A program made the translations under genes and the position numbers. A stretch of 14,228 bases of DNA. It comes from JACVRM01 sp046262315 (GTDB lineage: Bacteria > Actinomycetota > Thermoleophilia > Gaiellales > Gaiellaceae). Under the pieces are notes generated by a model. That model was not told the origin of the DNA and did no database searches. It saw nothing but the letters and a program-made list of their open reading frames with translations. The stretch is taken from contig JBHEMZ010000119.1 of assembly GCA_046262315.1 (NCBI GenBank), positions 1 to 14,228 on the forward strand. Direction: 5' to 3'. Numbering within the stretch: the stretch's first letter is position 1; each line of letters starts with the position of its first letter. This document shows positions 1-6,165 of this stretch, piece after piece.

Positions 1-305
1 CTCGTTACCGAGAGGAAGCCGCGGCGGCGCTCGCCGCACGCGCGGAGCTGGGCGCCGAGCTCGAGCCGCAGGTCGTCGACGCTTTCGTCGAGCGCGTCGA
101 GCGTCAACTCGCGCAGCGCATCAAGCGTGACCTGGCGCAGCGCGGCAAGAGCGAGGACGAGCGGGGCATGTCCTTCGTGGTCGCCCTCGTCTCGCTGGGG
201 TGCGGAATCCCGACCACGGCCATCGCAGCGGGCGCGGAAGGCCTACCCGGCATTGCCGTGGCGTGGGCAGGCATAGCCCTGGTCAACTTCTTCGCACGGC
301 GCTGA
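1..305 (+). CDS. C-terminal part of a small actinobacterial membrane protein (5' end cut by window)
   Basis: Reading from base 3 to the TGA at 303-305 gives about 100 residues with no stop. The first half is a charged helical stretch (REEAAAALAARAELGAELEP and VVDAFVERVERQLAQRI). Two hydrophobic segments follow, around MSFVVALVSLGCGIPTTAIA and GLPGIAVAWAGIALVNFFAR, and the protein ends ARR. This layout, an amphipathic helix then a two-helix hairpin, is familiar from small uncharacterised actinobacterial membrane proteins with an 'ARRELGPEYE...VVDAFVERV' type motif. I know no assigned function. The start lies outside the window. The ATP-grasp gene begins 11 bases after the stop, so the two may be co-transcribed. 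Coding is supported by strong GC third-position bias and by sensible membrane topology. I am confident it is a gene and unsure of its role. Confidence 0.75.
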   Translation, partial: RYREEAAAALAARAELGAELEPQVVDAFVERVERQLAQRIKRDLAQRGKSEDERGMSFVVALVSLGCGIPTTAIAAGAEGLPGIAVAWAGIALVNFFARR

Positions 306-316
306 GCACCGCTCGC

Positions 317-1165
317 ATGCCGGTCGTCGCCCTTGCGACCTGCGCCGAGGTGCCGGAGGGCGACGACGAGGCTCCGGCGCTCGTCGCCGCGCTCGTCGAC
401 CACGGCATCACTGCGGTCTCGGCGGTCTGGGACTCGCCGGACGAGGACTGGAGCCGCTTCGACCTCGTCGTCGTGCGCTCGACGTGGGACTACCCGGAGC
501 GCCGCGATACGTTCCTGGCGTGGGCGGCTGCCCTGCCGCGCGTGCTGAACCCGCCCGACGTTTTGCGCTGGAACACCGACAAGCGCTACCTCGCGGAGCT
601 CGCGGACGCGGGTGTGCCGGTGGTGCCGACGCAGTTCGTCGAGCCGGGCGAACCGTTCTCGCCGCCATCCGGACGCGTCGTCGTCAAACCGGCGGTCTCG
701 GCGGGCTCTCGGCACACGGCGAGCCACTCGGACCCGGTGCAAACCGCCGAGCATGTCGAGCGCCTTCAGGGCATGGGGCGTACGACCATGGTCCAGCCTT
801 ACGTCGGCGGCGTCGACGCGGAGGGTGAGACGGCGCTGATCTACCTCGGCGGGCGCTATTCGCACACCGTCCGCAAGGCGGCGCTCCTCGCCGACGAGCA
901 GCCGCCCGGCGAAGACCTCTACCTCGAGGAGACGATCGATGCGCGCGAGCCGTCAGGCGAGGAGCTCGCCGCGGGCCAGCGCGCTGTCGCCGCGCTGCCG
1001 TTCGACGCCACCTCGCTCCTCTACGCGCGTGTGGACTTGCTACCAACGAGCGACGGCCCGGTCGTGCTCGAGGTTGAGCTGACCGAGCCGTCGCTGTTCC
1101 TGGGGTACGCCGCGGGTGCGGCGGAGCGCCTCGCGGATGCGATCGTCCGCGTGGTCTCCCGCTAG
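317..1165 (+). CDS. ATP-grasp domain ligase, RimK/DcsG-like
   Basis: A 282-residue ATP-grasp enzyme. Members activate a carboxylate as acyl-phosphate with ATP and join it to an amine, or close a ring. Visible features are the N-terminal VVVRSTWDYP (51-60), common in the branch containing O-ureido-serine cyclo-ligase DcsG and glutathione-synthetase-like proteins; the ATP-binding strand VVVKPAVSAGS with Lys124; the QPYV strand (160-163); and the C-terminal acidic metal-binding strands LLYARVDLL (Asp240) and VVLEVELTEPSLFL (Glu252, Glu254). ATG 317 is chosen because upstream in-frame starts lie inside the preceding gene and the peptide from 317 opens with a typical beta strand. No clear Shine-Dalgarno is present, and the 11-base gap suggests co-transcription with the upstream membrane protein. 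No biosynthetic partner is adjacent, so the substrate is unknown. Its stop overlaps the stop of the convergent gene at 1162. Family confident, function not. Confidence 0.88.
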   Translation: MPVVALATCAEVPEGDDEAPALVAALVDHGITAVSAVWDSPDEDWSRFDLVVVRSTWDYPERRDTFLAWAAALPRVLNPPDVLRWNTDKRYLAELADAGVPVVPTQFVEPGEPFSPPSGRVVVKPAVSAGSRHTASHSDPVQTAEHVERLQGMGRTTMVQPYVGGVDAEGETALIYLGGRYSHTVRKAALLADEQPPGEDLYLEETIDAREPSGEELAAGQRAVAALPFDATSLLYARVDLLPTSDGPVVLEVELTEPSLFLGYAAGAAERLADAIVRVVSR

Positions 1166-1374
1166 CTCGTCTCCGAGCTGCCGTCGTCCTTGGTCGGTCC
1201 GGCGGTCCTGCCCCAGCGATCCTCGTCCCAGGAGGCGTCGGCGGGCCGCTCGTCGGGGCCTTCGCTGTCGATCCGTTCCTGGGTCGGGTTCGGCGCACTC
1301 TCGCGCCGGCCTTCGCGACTCACCTCGTCGCCCTGGCGCTCTCCCGCGCCGTTCTTCTCGTCTTGCGGGGTCAT
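1162..1374 (-). CDS. Small hydrophilic hypothetical protein (70 aa)
   Basis: A 70-residue minus-strand gene starting ATG at 1374, ten bases after the CsbD-like stop, so probably the second gene of that transcript. The product is almost entirely polar (Asp, Glu, Arg, Gly, Ser, Pro), lacks hydrophobic segments, and contains ERIDSEGPDERPADASWDED near the middle. It is likely disordered. I do not recognise a domain. Strong GC3 bias favours real coding. No good Shine-Dalgarno precedes it, so translation may be coupled to the upstream gene. Association with a CsbD-type gene hints at a stress-related role, which is inference only. Its TAG stop uses bases 1162-1164 and overlaps the TAG stop of the ATP-grasp gene on the other strand. 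Confidence 0.6.
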   Translation of the reverse strand: MTPQDEKNGAGERQGDEVSREGRRESAPNPTQERIDSEGPDERPADASWDEDRWGRTAGPTKDDGSSETS

Positions 1375-1384
1375 CGCAGGACGG

Positions 1385-1546
1385 CTAAAGCCGGTCCTTG
1401 ACCTCGTCCTTGGCGTCTTCCACCTTGCCCTTGGCCTCGCCCCACTTCTGCTCGGCCTCGCCCTGCTTCTCGCGGGCCTCGTCGCCGGTCAGCTCGCCTT
1501 CGGTTTCCTTGGCCTTGCCTTCGACCTTGTCCTTCCACTCGCCCAT
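1385..1546 (-). CDS. CsbD-like stress response protein
   Basis: A 53-residue, highly charged helical protein beginning MGEWKDKVEGKAKETEGELT and continuing with repeated KWGEAKGKVEDAKDE-type segments. The W-x-x-x-x-G-x-x-K-E-x-x-G-x-L-T-x-D layout is diagnostic of the CsbD family. CsbD was first described as a SigB-controlled general stress protein in Bacillus; its biochemical role is unknown. The start is secure: ATG at 1546 is preceded by AAAGGAGG with a 5-base spacer, the best ribosome-binding site in the window. The usual family length is about 55-70 residues, so this is complete. It is followed after ten bases by the 70-residue gene. A perfect palindrome (1596-1609) lies about 50 bases upstream and could be part of its control region. 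Confidence 0.88.
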   Translation of the reverse strand: MGEWKDKVEGKAKETEGELTGDEAREKQGEAEQKWGEAKGKVEDAKDEVKDRL

Positions 1547-1551
1547 CTGGT

Positions 1552-1559
1552 CCTCCTTT
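1552..1559 (-). promoter_or_regulatory. Strong Shine-Dalgarno of the CsbD-like gene
   Basis: Read on the minus strand this is AAAGGAGG, five bases before the ATG at 1546. It is a near-perfect anti-16S match and fixes the start. It contrasts with most other genes here, which lack such a site. Confidence 0.85.
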
Positions 1560-1595
1560 CGGGAACGCGCTTCGTGGCACATGATTCCGTCCGCC

Positions 1596-1609
1596 GTTTC
1601 GCACGAAAC
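1596..1609. promoter_or_regulatory. Palindrome in the CsbD / beta-propeller divergent region (possible operator)
   Basis: GTTTCG-CA-CGAAAC is a perfect 6+6 palindrome about 50 bases upstream of the CsbD-like start and, on the other side, before the GTG proposed for the beta-propeller gene. On the minus strand it begins GTTTCG, with GGAATC 15 bases further on, which distantly resembles a SigB-type GTTT...GGGTAT promoter. That reading is weak. A transcription-factor site is equally possible. Confidence 0.3.
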
Positions 1610-1655
1610 CTCACTGCCGGCGGACCCCTCTGCGCCGCGGGTGCGTAGACCGGAC

Positions 1656-2488
1656 GTGTGGCGCGTGATCTTCGCCTCCTCCATGCTCGCGGCGATCCTC
1701 GCCTCGAGCGCCGGCGCGAAGGGCGACGGCCCGACGACGATCGCGGTCGGGGCCGGCGCCGTCTGGGTCGGGCTCGGCAACGGAACCCTGCGGAGGATCG
1801 ATCCGGCGACGCGGCGCGTGGGACCGCCGATCCGAGTGGGCGGCTGGTCCGTGCACGACCTCGCCGCGGGCTTTGGCTGGGTCTGGGCGGCTGCGGGGGA
1901 GGGCGGCGGACTCGTGCGCATCAACCCGCGCACAGGCCGCGTCCGGCAAATCTTCCCGTCGAGAGGAACCTGGCCCACGTCGGTCGAGGTCGGCGCGGGC
2001 GCCGTCTGGGTGAGCGGCGGCGACCGGGACAGCATTCTGCGCTACGACCCGAACCGTTGCGGATCCGCCTCCCCGGGCGCGTCTGGCAGCTCGCCGCAGG
2101 CCCCAGCGGAGTCTGGGCCGTCGTGGTTTCGCGTCGAGGTCCGGTCAGCGGACCGTTCGGACCGCGTCGCGTCATGCGAGTCTATCCGAGTCGAACGCGC
2201 CCCATCCAGCTGGAATGCGACCAGTTCTTGACCGTAGGCCTCCTGGGCGTCTGGATGAACGATCAGTGCGACGCACGGATTCGACATGTCGACGCCGCCA
2301 CGAACCGCGTCACCCAACTCGCGCGTGTCCGCGGACAGCCTCGTGCCACACTCGGCTTCGGTTCGGTGGCTTCGGACGGTTCTGGCTGCTCAAACGGCCG
2401 CGACGGCCAGAGTGGCACCGTCGTCGGAATAAATCCGGGCACTCACCGGGCCGACAAGCCGATCCCGATCGCGCCTGCGCCTCGCTGA
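1656..2488 (+). pseudogene. Secreted beta-propeller (YVTN/Vgb-like) protein, frame broken near 2055
   Basis: The proposed start is GTG 1656. It gives a short n-region, a hydrophobic stretch (VIFASSMLAAILASSAGA) and an AGA-K signal-peptidase-like site, so the product should be exported. Blade-like repeats follow: TIAVGAGAVWVGLGNGTLRR, IDPATRRVGPPI, GWVWAAAG, RINPRTGRV, VEVGAGAVWVSGG and ILRYDPN. These are typical of streptogramin-lyase/YVTN-like propellers. After DPN the frame is lost, and the same repeat pattern (VWQLAAGPSGVWAVVV, GVWMNDQC, RHVDAATNRV, VVGINPGTHRAD) continues one frame over to TGA 2486-2488. Restoring one base, for example CC to CCC at 2054-2055, gives a continuous protein of about 277 residues reading DPNPLRIRL. 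The alternative start ATG 1581 would add an atypical 25-residue extension. No enzymatic motif is seen, so the role is unknown. The break may be a sequencing error rather than true decay. Confidence 0.7.
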
Positions 2489-2516
2489 CGGGCGAGGGCC
2501 GACGAGCCTGCTGCGA

Positions 2517-2522
2517 TACCCT
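2517..2522 (+). promoter_or_regulatory. -10 element for a leaderless moaA transcript
   Basis: TACCCT fits TANNNT and is separated by six bases from the GTG start of moaA. Transcription would then begin at or next to the start codon. No Shine-Dalgarno is present, which fits a leaderless message. No recognisable -35 is seen. Confidence 0.45.
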
Positions 2523-2528
2523 CACGGC

Positions 2529-3518
2529 GTGGAGCCGCTGCGCGATTCGTGGGGCCGAGAAATTCGCAGTGTGCGGGTCTCGGTCACGGACAAGTGCAAC
2601 TTCCGCTGCCGCTACTGCATGCCGGCCGAGGGGCTCGAATGGCTCGGTCGCGACGAGCTCCTGACGTTCGAGGAGCTGACGCGCGTCGTGCGGGTGCTGG
2701 CCGCGATGGGCGTCGACGAGGTCCGGCTGACCGGCGGCGAGCCGCTCGCGCGCAAGGATCTGCCGGCGCTCGTCGGCATGCTGGCTCCGATCCCCGGAGT
2801 CCGCGACCTCTCGCTGACGACGAACGGCGTGCTGCTCGACCGGTTCGCGGGGCCGCTCGTCGAGGCCGGCCTCCGCCGCGTCAACGTCTCGCTGGACTCG
2901 CTCTCGCACGTGCGTTTCGCCGAGATCACGCGCCGCGACGCGCTCGATCGCGTCCTCGCGGGGCTCGCGGCCGCCGAGGCCTACCCGGAGCTGAGCCCGA
3001 TCAAGGTCAACTGCGTCGCCATCCGTGGCTTCACCGAGCAGGAGGTGCCGGCGTTCGCCGAGCTCGCGCGCCGCAAGCCGTACGTCGTGCGCTTCATCGA
3101 GTTCATGCCGCTCGATGCCGACCGCGCCTGGCGCGGCGACGACGTCCTGGCCGGAGACGAGATTCGCGCGCTGATCGAGGAGCGCTGGCCGCTCGTGGAG
3201 ATTCCCGCGAAGCCGTCCTCCACCGCCCGCCGCTTCCGCTTCGCCGACGGCGCCGGCGAGATCGGGTTCGTCAACCCCGTGTCAGAGCCGTTCTGCTCGA
3301 CCTGCGACCGCATCCGCCTGACCGCGGACGGCCAGCTGCGCACGTGCCTGTTCTCGCGGCGCGAGTGGGATCTCAAGACGCCGCTGCGCGAGGGCGCGTC
3401 CGACGCGGAGATCGCCGAGCTGGTGCGTTGGGCCGTCCGCCACAAGGAGCTGAAGCACAAGATCAACGAGCCGGGCTTCGTCCGCGCGTCGCGCTCGATG
3501 TCCCAGATCGGCGGCTAA
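2529..3518 (+). CDS. moaA: GTP 3',8-cyclase MoaA (molybdenum cofactor biosynthesis)
   Basis: A 329-residue radical-SAM enzyme that rearranges GTP to 3',8-cyclo-GTP, the first step of molybdopterin synthesis, in the cytosol. The N-terminal SAM cluster is CNFRCRYC, with Cys23, Cys27 and Cys30. The SAM-contacting TGGEPL follows at 68-73, and SLDSL at 121-125. The C-terminal second cluster that binds GTP is FCSTCDRIRLTADGQLRTC, with Cys256, Cys259 and Cys273. The protein ends in the conserved Gly-Gly tail (SMSQIGG) that MoaA needs for activity. Length is normal. GTG 2529 is used because homology begins immediately (LRDSWGREIRSVRVSVTDKC) and a -10-like hexamer sits just upstream. No other moa, moe or mog gene is in the window, so it is a lone pathway gene here. 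All cluster and tail residues are intact, so I expect a functional enzyme. Confidence 0.97.
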   Translation: MEPLRDSWGREIRSVRVSVTDKCNFRCRYCMPAEGLEWLGRDELLTFEELTRVVRVLAAMGVDEVRLTGGEPLARKDLPALVGMLAPIPGVRDLSLTTNGVLLDRFAGPLVEAGLRRVNVSLDSLSHVRFAEITRRDALDRVLAGLAAAEAYPELSPIKVNCVAIRGFTEQEVPAFAELARRKPYVVRFIEFMPLDADRAWRGDDVLAGDEIRALIEERWPLVEIPAKPSSTARRFRFADGAGEIGFVNPVSEPFCSTCDRIRLTADGQLRTCLFSRREWDLKTPLREGASDAEIAELVRWAVRHKELKHKINEPGFVRASRSMSQIGG

Positions 3519-3520
3519 CC

Positions 3521-3542
3521 GAACCGGGGGAACCCCCGGTTC
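3521..3542 (+). terminator. Hairpin terminator after moaA
   Basis: Starting three bases after the moaA TAA, GAACCGGGGG is followed by AA and then its exact complement, giving a very stable stem. The tail is C-rich with only a short GTTT, so this is a hairpin terminator without a good U-tract, as often seen in high-GC actinobacteria. Confidence 0.6.
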
Positions 3543-3706
3543 CCCCGTTTGCCCCCTCCTTGCGGGCATCGGCTTGGGTTCCGATGTTGGCGGAGCCGGC
3601 GGCTCGCGCGCTGGTTCCCGCGTTGCCTGGTTGTTTCGTTCGCCTCCCGCCGGGACAAGCCCGGCTCCGGCGTCGCTTGGAGTGGTCTCACCGGTAGCCG
3701 CTTTTT

Positions 3707-3726
3707 GGGGAACCTTGCGGTTCCCC
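3707..3726. terminator. Hairpin downstream of the HExxH lipoprotein gene
   Basis: GGGGAACC, loop TTGC, then GGTTCCCC form a perfect 8-bp stem 19 bases beyond the minus-strand stop at 3746. On the minus strand the stem is followed by AAAAA rather than T residues, so if it terminates it does so without a U-tract. It could also block read-through from moaA. Confidence 0.45.
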
Positions 3727-3745
3727 TTGCCCCCTCCCCACGTTC

Positions 3746-4702
3746 CTACGGCCAGATTCGGCTGTCCGGGTGGAGGTCGAGGGCGCCGCCGTCGCGGCAC
3801 TCCTCGGACCTGTAGGGAAACTCATTCAGCGGATAGCGCTCGCGCCAGTAGCGTTCGGCGATCGTGTCCGCCGTCTTTCCCGCCAGCCCGATCAGGCGGC
3901 CGAGCCGACGGGCGTCCTGCATCGCGTAGCACTCGGCCTTGTCCTCCTCGTCCTCCCCGGCCGCGTGCCGCGCCTCGTGTGCGAAGACGACCAGCGACCA
4001 GACGAGATCGTCGTCGTCGTCGTCCCGGTCCCCGTAGAGGTACGCGACCAGGGGCTTGCAGACGGCGGGGGCGAGTTGGATCTTGCCGCCCGACTCGACG
4101 AAGCCCCCCACTTCGCCCGCGCCGTACGGGTTGTGGGTGGCCACCACCTGCCAGTCGCCGTCCGACCAGCAGCGCGCCTCGGCGCCCTCGCCGACGAGCT
4201 CTTGGAGCGCGCGCGTGAGGCGCGGCTCGATGCGGCTCTCTCCGGTCAGCCCGCCCTTGACGGGCAAGGGCCGGTTGGGGCCGGCGGTGAACTCGAACGA
4301 GAAGAGGCGCTCATTGAGCTGCTGCTCGGCGGCATGCGCCGTGTCTTGCGCGGCCTCGCGCTCGGCGCCGCGCGCGCCGGCCAGCCGCCGGTAGGCACGG
4401 CAGACGTCGAGCGCGAGCCCCTCGAGGTCTGCGACTCTGCCGGTGGGTGCGGGGCCGACCTCGACGTCGAGCGACTCAACGCAGTTGTTCACGCTGACCG
4501 CGTTCAGGTCGCCGCCGAACTGGAGCGCCCACTGGCCGACGAGCTCCGCCCATTCGCGCTCTGGTCCCGTCGGGGGCCTCGCAGCGAGCGTACTCTGCGG
4601 AGACGCCGTCGTGCTCCTCGCTTCCGGTTTCTCGTCTTCGTTTCCCGAGCAGGCCGCGAGTGCCAGCGCGAGCAGGGGTAGGGCGGCAAAACGGCGAACC
4701 AC
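3746..4702 (-). CDS. Putative lipoprotein with HExxH zinc-metallopeptidase-like motif
   Basis: A 318-residue predicted lipoprotein starting GTG at 4702. The N-terminus MVRRFAALPLLALALAAC is a lipoprotein signal with Cys18 as the acylated residue, so the protein should be anchored outside the membrane. A low-complexity Ser/Thr/Pro/Ala linker reaches about residue 45, followed by a soluble domain. That domain contains VVFAHEARHAAGE with HEARH at 242-246 and Glu257 eleven residues later as a possible third ligand, an arrangement suggesting a gluzincin-like zinc site. A run of six Asp (227-232) lies just before it. Several Cys (74, 101, 178, 215, 258, 302) could form disulfides. I recognise no named family, and peptidase activity is only inferred. 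The start follows from the lipobox; upstream in-frame codons lie in the divergent PAP2 region. GGAGG sits only one base before the GTG, too close to act, while a -10-like CATAGT six bases upstream suggests a leaderless mRNA. Confidence 0.78.
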   Translation of the reverse strand: MVRRFAALPLLALALAACSGNEDEKPEARSTTASPQSTLAARPPTGPEREWAELVGQWALQFGGDLNAVSVNNCVESLDVEVGPAPTGRVADLEGLALDVCRAYRRLAGARGAEREAAQDTAHAAEQQLNERLFSFEFTAGPNRPLPVKGGLTGESRIEPRLTRALQELVGEGAEARCWSDGDWQVVATHNPYGAGEVGGFVESGGKIQLAPAVCKPLVAYLYGDRDDDDDDLVWSLVVFAHEARHAAGEDEEDKAECYAMQDARRLGRLIGLAGKTADTIAERYWRERYPLNEFPYRSEECRDGGALDLHPDSRIWP

Positions 4703-4708
4703 GCCTCC

Positions 4709-4714
4709 ACTATG
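4709..4714 (-). promoter_or_regulatory. -10 element for a leaderless lipoprotein transcript
   Basis: Read on the minus strand this is CATAGT, matching TATAAT at four of six positions, followed by six bases and the GTG start at 4702. The intervening GGAGGC is too close to the start to work as a Shine-Dalgarno. Confidence 0.35.
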
Positions 4715-4735
4715 CCCGTCGGCGACTGCCCGGTT

Positions 4736-4741
4736 TACAAT
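4736..4741 (+). promoter_or_regulatory. -10 element for the PAP2/PIPS operon
   Basis: TACAAT differs from TATAAT at one base. It would start transcription near 4748 and leave a leader of about 26 bases containing GGAG at 4765-4768, five bases before the ATG at 4774. No clear -35 is seen. It lies in the 71-base divergent gap shared with the lipoprotein gene. Confidence 0.4.
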
Positions 4742-4773
4742 CTGCGAGCCTCTCGGAGGCCCCCGGAGCCACG

Positions 4774-5526
4774 ATGACCGCATCCGCCGCCACGATCGAA
4801 CGTCGCCTCCTGCCGCGCGGGTGGGCTGACCTCGGCTTCCAGATCTGCCTCTGGTTCGGATTCCTGCTCGCCTACCAGGTGGCGCGCGGCATCGCCGACC
4901 GCGACCCGGACAAGGCGTTCGCAAACGGTCGCGCGGTGATCGATCTCGAGCGTTACGCGCACTCCCTCTTCGAAGTCGACCTCCAGCGCATCCTCCACTC
5001 CTCTGAGGTCCTGATGGGACTCGCCTCGTGGACGTACTGGGGCTCGCAGTTCACCGTGCTCGGCCTCAGCCTGCTGTGGGTGTACCTGCGGCGGAACGAG
5101 GCGTTCTACCGCCTCCGCAACACGATCATGCTGGCGAACGTGATCGGGCTCTTCGGCTACGTGTTCCTCCCCACGGCGCCACCCCGCATGTTCCCGGAGG
5201 TCGGCTTCGCCGACTCGCTGGCGGGCTTCGGCGGGATCACGCACGGAAGCGCGGTCGTCGAGCTCGCGTCGAACCCCTACGCGGCGATCCCGAGTCTGCA
5301 CGCGGCCGATGCCCTGGTGCTCGGCATCGTGATGGCGTCGCTCGTGCGAAACCGGCTCCTCAAGGCGGTCTGGCTCGCGTGGCCGGTGTGGGTGTGGGTC
5401 GTCGTGATGGCGACCGGCAACCACTTCTGGCTGGACATCGTGGCAGGCGTGGCCGTCGCGATGGTCGCCGCAGCGGTCGTGTACCGGCGGCCGCTTCGCC
5501 GCCGGCTCGCGACCGCGCGCGCGTAG
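4774..5526 (+). CDS. PAP2-superfamily membrane enzyme, Aur1/inositolphosphotransferase-like
   Basis: A 250-residue polytopic membrane protein of the PAP2_3 (Aur1/Ipt1-like) group. These enzymes hydrolyse or transfer phosphorylated head groups at the membrane face through a His-based phosphotransfer. The visible signature is FLPTAPPRM, then AAIPSLHAADAL with the catalytic-type SLH, then ATGNHFWLDIVAG with the His-x3-Asp pair. Hydrophobic helices lie around FQICLWFGFLLAYQVA, WGSQFTVLGLSLLWVYL, TIMLANVIGLFGYVFL, AADALVLGIVMASLV, VWLAWPVWVWVVVMA and IVAGVAVAMVAAAVVY. ATG 4774 has GGAG five bases upstream; longer in-frame starts would run back through the divergent promoter. The phosphatidylinositol phosphate synthase follows six bases after its stop. 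That position makes an inositol-lipid phosphatase or an inositol-phosphate transferase the leading inference. The motif set fits either activity and the true substrate is unproven. Confidence 0.88.
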   Translation: MTASAATIERRLLPRGWADLGFQICLWFGFLLAYQVARGIADRDPDKAFANGRAVIDLERYAHSLFEVDLQRILHSSEVLMGLASWTYWGSQFTVLGLSLLWVYLRRNEAFYRLRNTIMLANVIGLFGYVFLPTAPPRMFPEVGFADSLAGFGGITHGSAVVELASNPYAAIPSLHAADALVLGIVMASLVRNRLLKAVWLAWPVWVWVVVMATGNHFWLDIVAGVAVAMVAAAVVYRRPLRRRLATARA

Positions 5527-5532
5527 CCACGC

Positions 5533-6165
5533 ATGGCGCGCAGCCACGCCGTGGGTCTGCAGCGCTTCTACATCGACGGCGTCCGGCGTATGGCGTCGAC
5601 TGCTGTCGCGGGCCTCGAGCGCACGCGGGTGTCACCCAATGCGCTCACGGCTGCGGGGGTTCTGCTCTGCGCCGTCGCCTCCGTCGTCGTGTACTTCGAG
5701 TACCGGCAGGAGCTCGCCGCCTTCTGGATCGGCGCGACGCTTTTCATCGTCGGCTCGGTCCTGGACATCCTCGACGGGGCGCTGGCCCGCCGGAGCGGCA
5801 CGGCGTCGCCCTTCGGCGGCTTCGTGGACTCGACCACGGACCGGGTCAGCGAAGCGTTCATGCTCGGCGCAATCGCTCTCGTACTCATGCGCGACGGCAA
5901 CGAGCTCGCTCTGGCGTGCACCATCGCTGCGCTCACCGGGTCGTTTCTCGTCAGCTACACACGGGCGCGCGCGGAGGCGCTCGGCCTGCGCGGAGACGTC
6001 GGCATCGGTTCGCGGGCAGAGCGGGTCGTTGTCATCTCGGCCGGGCTGGTTCTGGCACCCTGGGTGTCGCTCCAGTGGGCGATCTACGTGCTCACGGCGA
6101 CGGCTTGGATCACCGTGCTACAGCGCGTTCTGAGCGTTCGCCGGCAGCTCTCCTCTCACGAGTGA
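5533..6165 (+). CDS. pgsA: Phosphatidylinositol phosphate synthase (CDP-alcohol phosphatidyltransferase)
   Basis: A 210-residue integral membrane enzyme. The full CDP-alcohol transferase motif is present: Asp78, Asp81-Gly82, Ala85-Arg86, Gly95, Asp99 and Asp103 in DxxDGxxARx8Gx3Dx3D, which binds the two metal ions and CDP-diacylglycerol. Further on, SYTRARAEALGLRGD and GSRAERVVV closely resemble the inositol-phosphate-binding part of mycobacterial PgsA1. That separates it from phosphatidylglycerophosphate and phosphatidylserine synthases. The expected reaction is CDP-diacylglycerol plus inositol phosphate giving phosphatidylinositol phosphate and CMP. About six helices are predicted, and length is typical. 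ATG 5533 lies six bases after the PAP2 stop and lacks a strong Shine-Dalgarno, suggesting coupled translation. The downstream lipoprotein GTG overlaps its TGA. The inositol-3-phosphate synthase just downstream supplies its substrate, which strengthens the call. Confidence 0.92.
   Translation: MARSHAVGLQRFYIDGVRRMASTAVAGLERTRVSPNALTAAGVLLCAVASVVVYFEYRQELAAFWIGATLFIVGSVLDILDGALARRSGTASPFGGFVDSTTDRVSEAFMLGAIALVLMRDGNELALACTIAALTGSFLVSYTRARAEALGLRGDVGIGSRAERVVVISAGLVLAPWVSLQWAIYVLTATAWITVLQRVLSVRRQLSSHE

Larger units (their letters stand above)
3519..3745. repeat. Hairpin-rich intergenic region between convergent genes, with a repeated motif
   Basis: This gap separates moaA from the convergent lipoprotein gene. 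It has a 10-bp perfect inverted repeat right after moaA (3521-3530 with 3533-3542), a smaller GCCGGG/CCCGGC hairpin (3649-3665) and an 8-bp perfect hairpin (3707-3726). The outer two hairpins share a right-hand tail: GGTTCCCC followed by TTGCCCCCTCC at 3538-3559 and again at 3719-3737, differing by a 3-base insertion. I see no coding signal. It is most likely a terminator region built from, or invaded by, a small repeated palindromic element. Confidence 0.5.

Noticed and set aside
200..316. Longer N-terminus for the ATP-grasp gene starting at 200
   Set aside because: It would overlap the upstream membrane-protein gene, and the added residues are Arg/Gly-rich without family resemblance.
4008..4024. 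CGT trinucleotide repeat
   Set aside because: It encodes the run of six Asp in the HExxH lipoprotein in frame; no separate repeat function is needed.
3770..4681. Plus-strand open frame of 303 codons
   Set aside because: Antisense to the lipoprotein with a lipobox and HEARH motif; no recognisable product.
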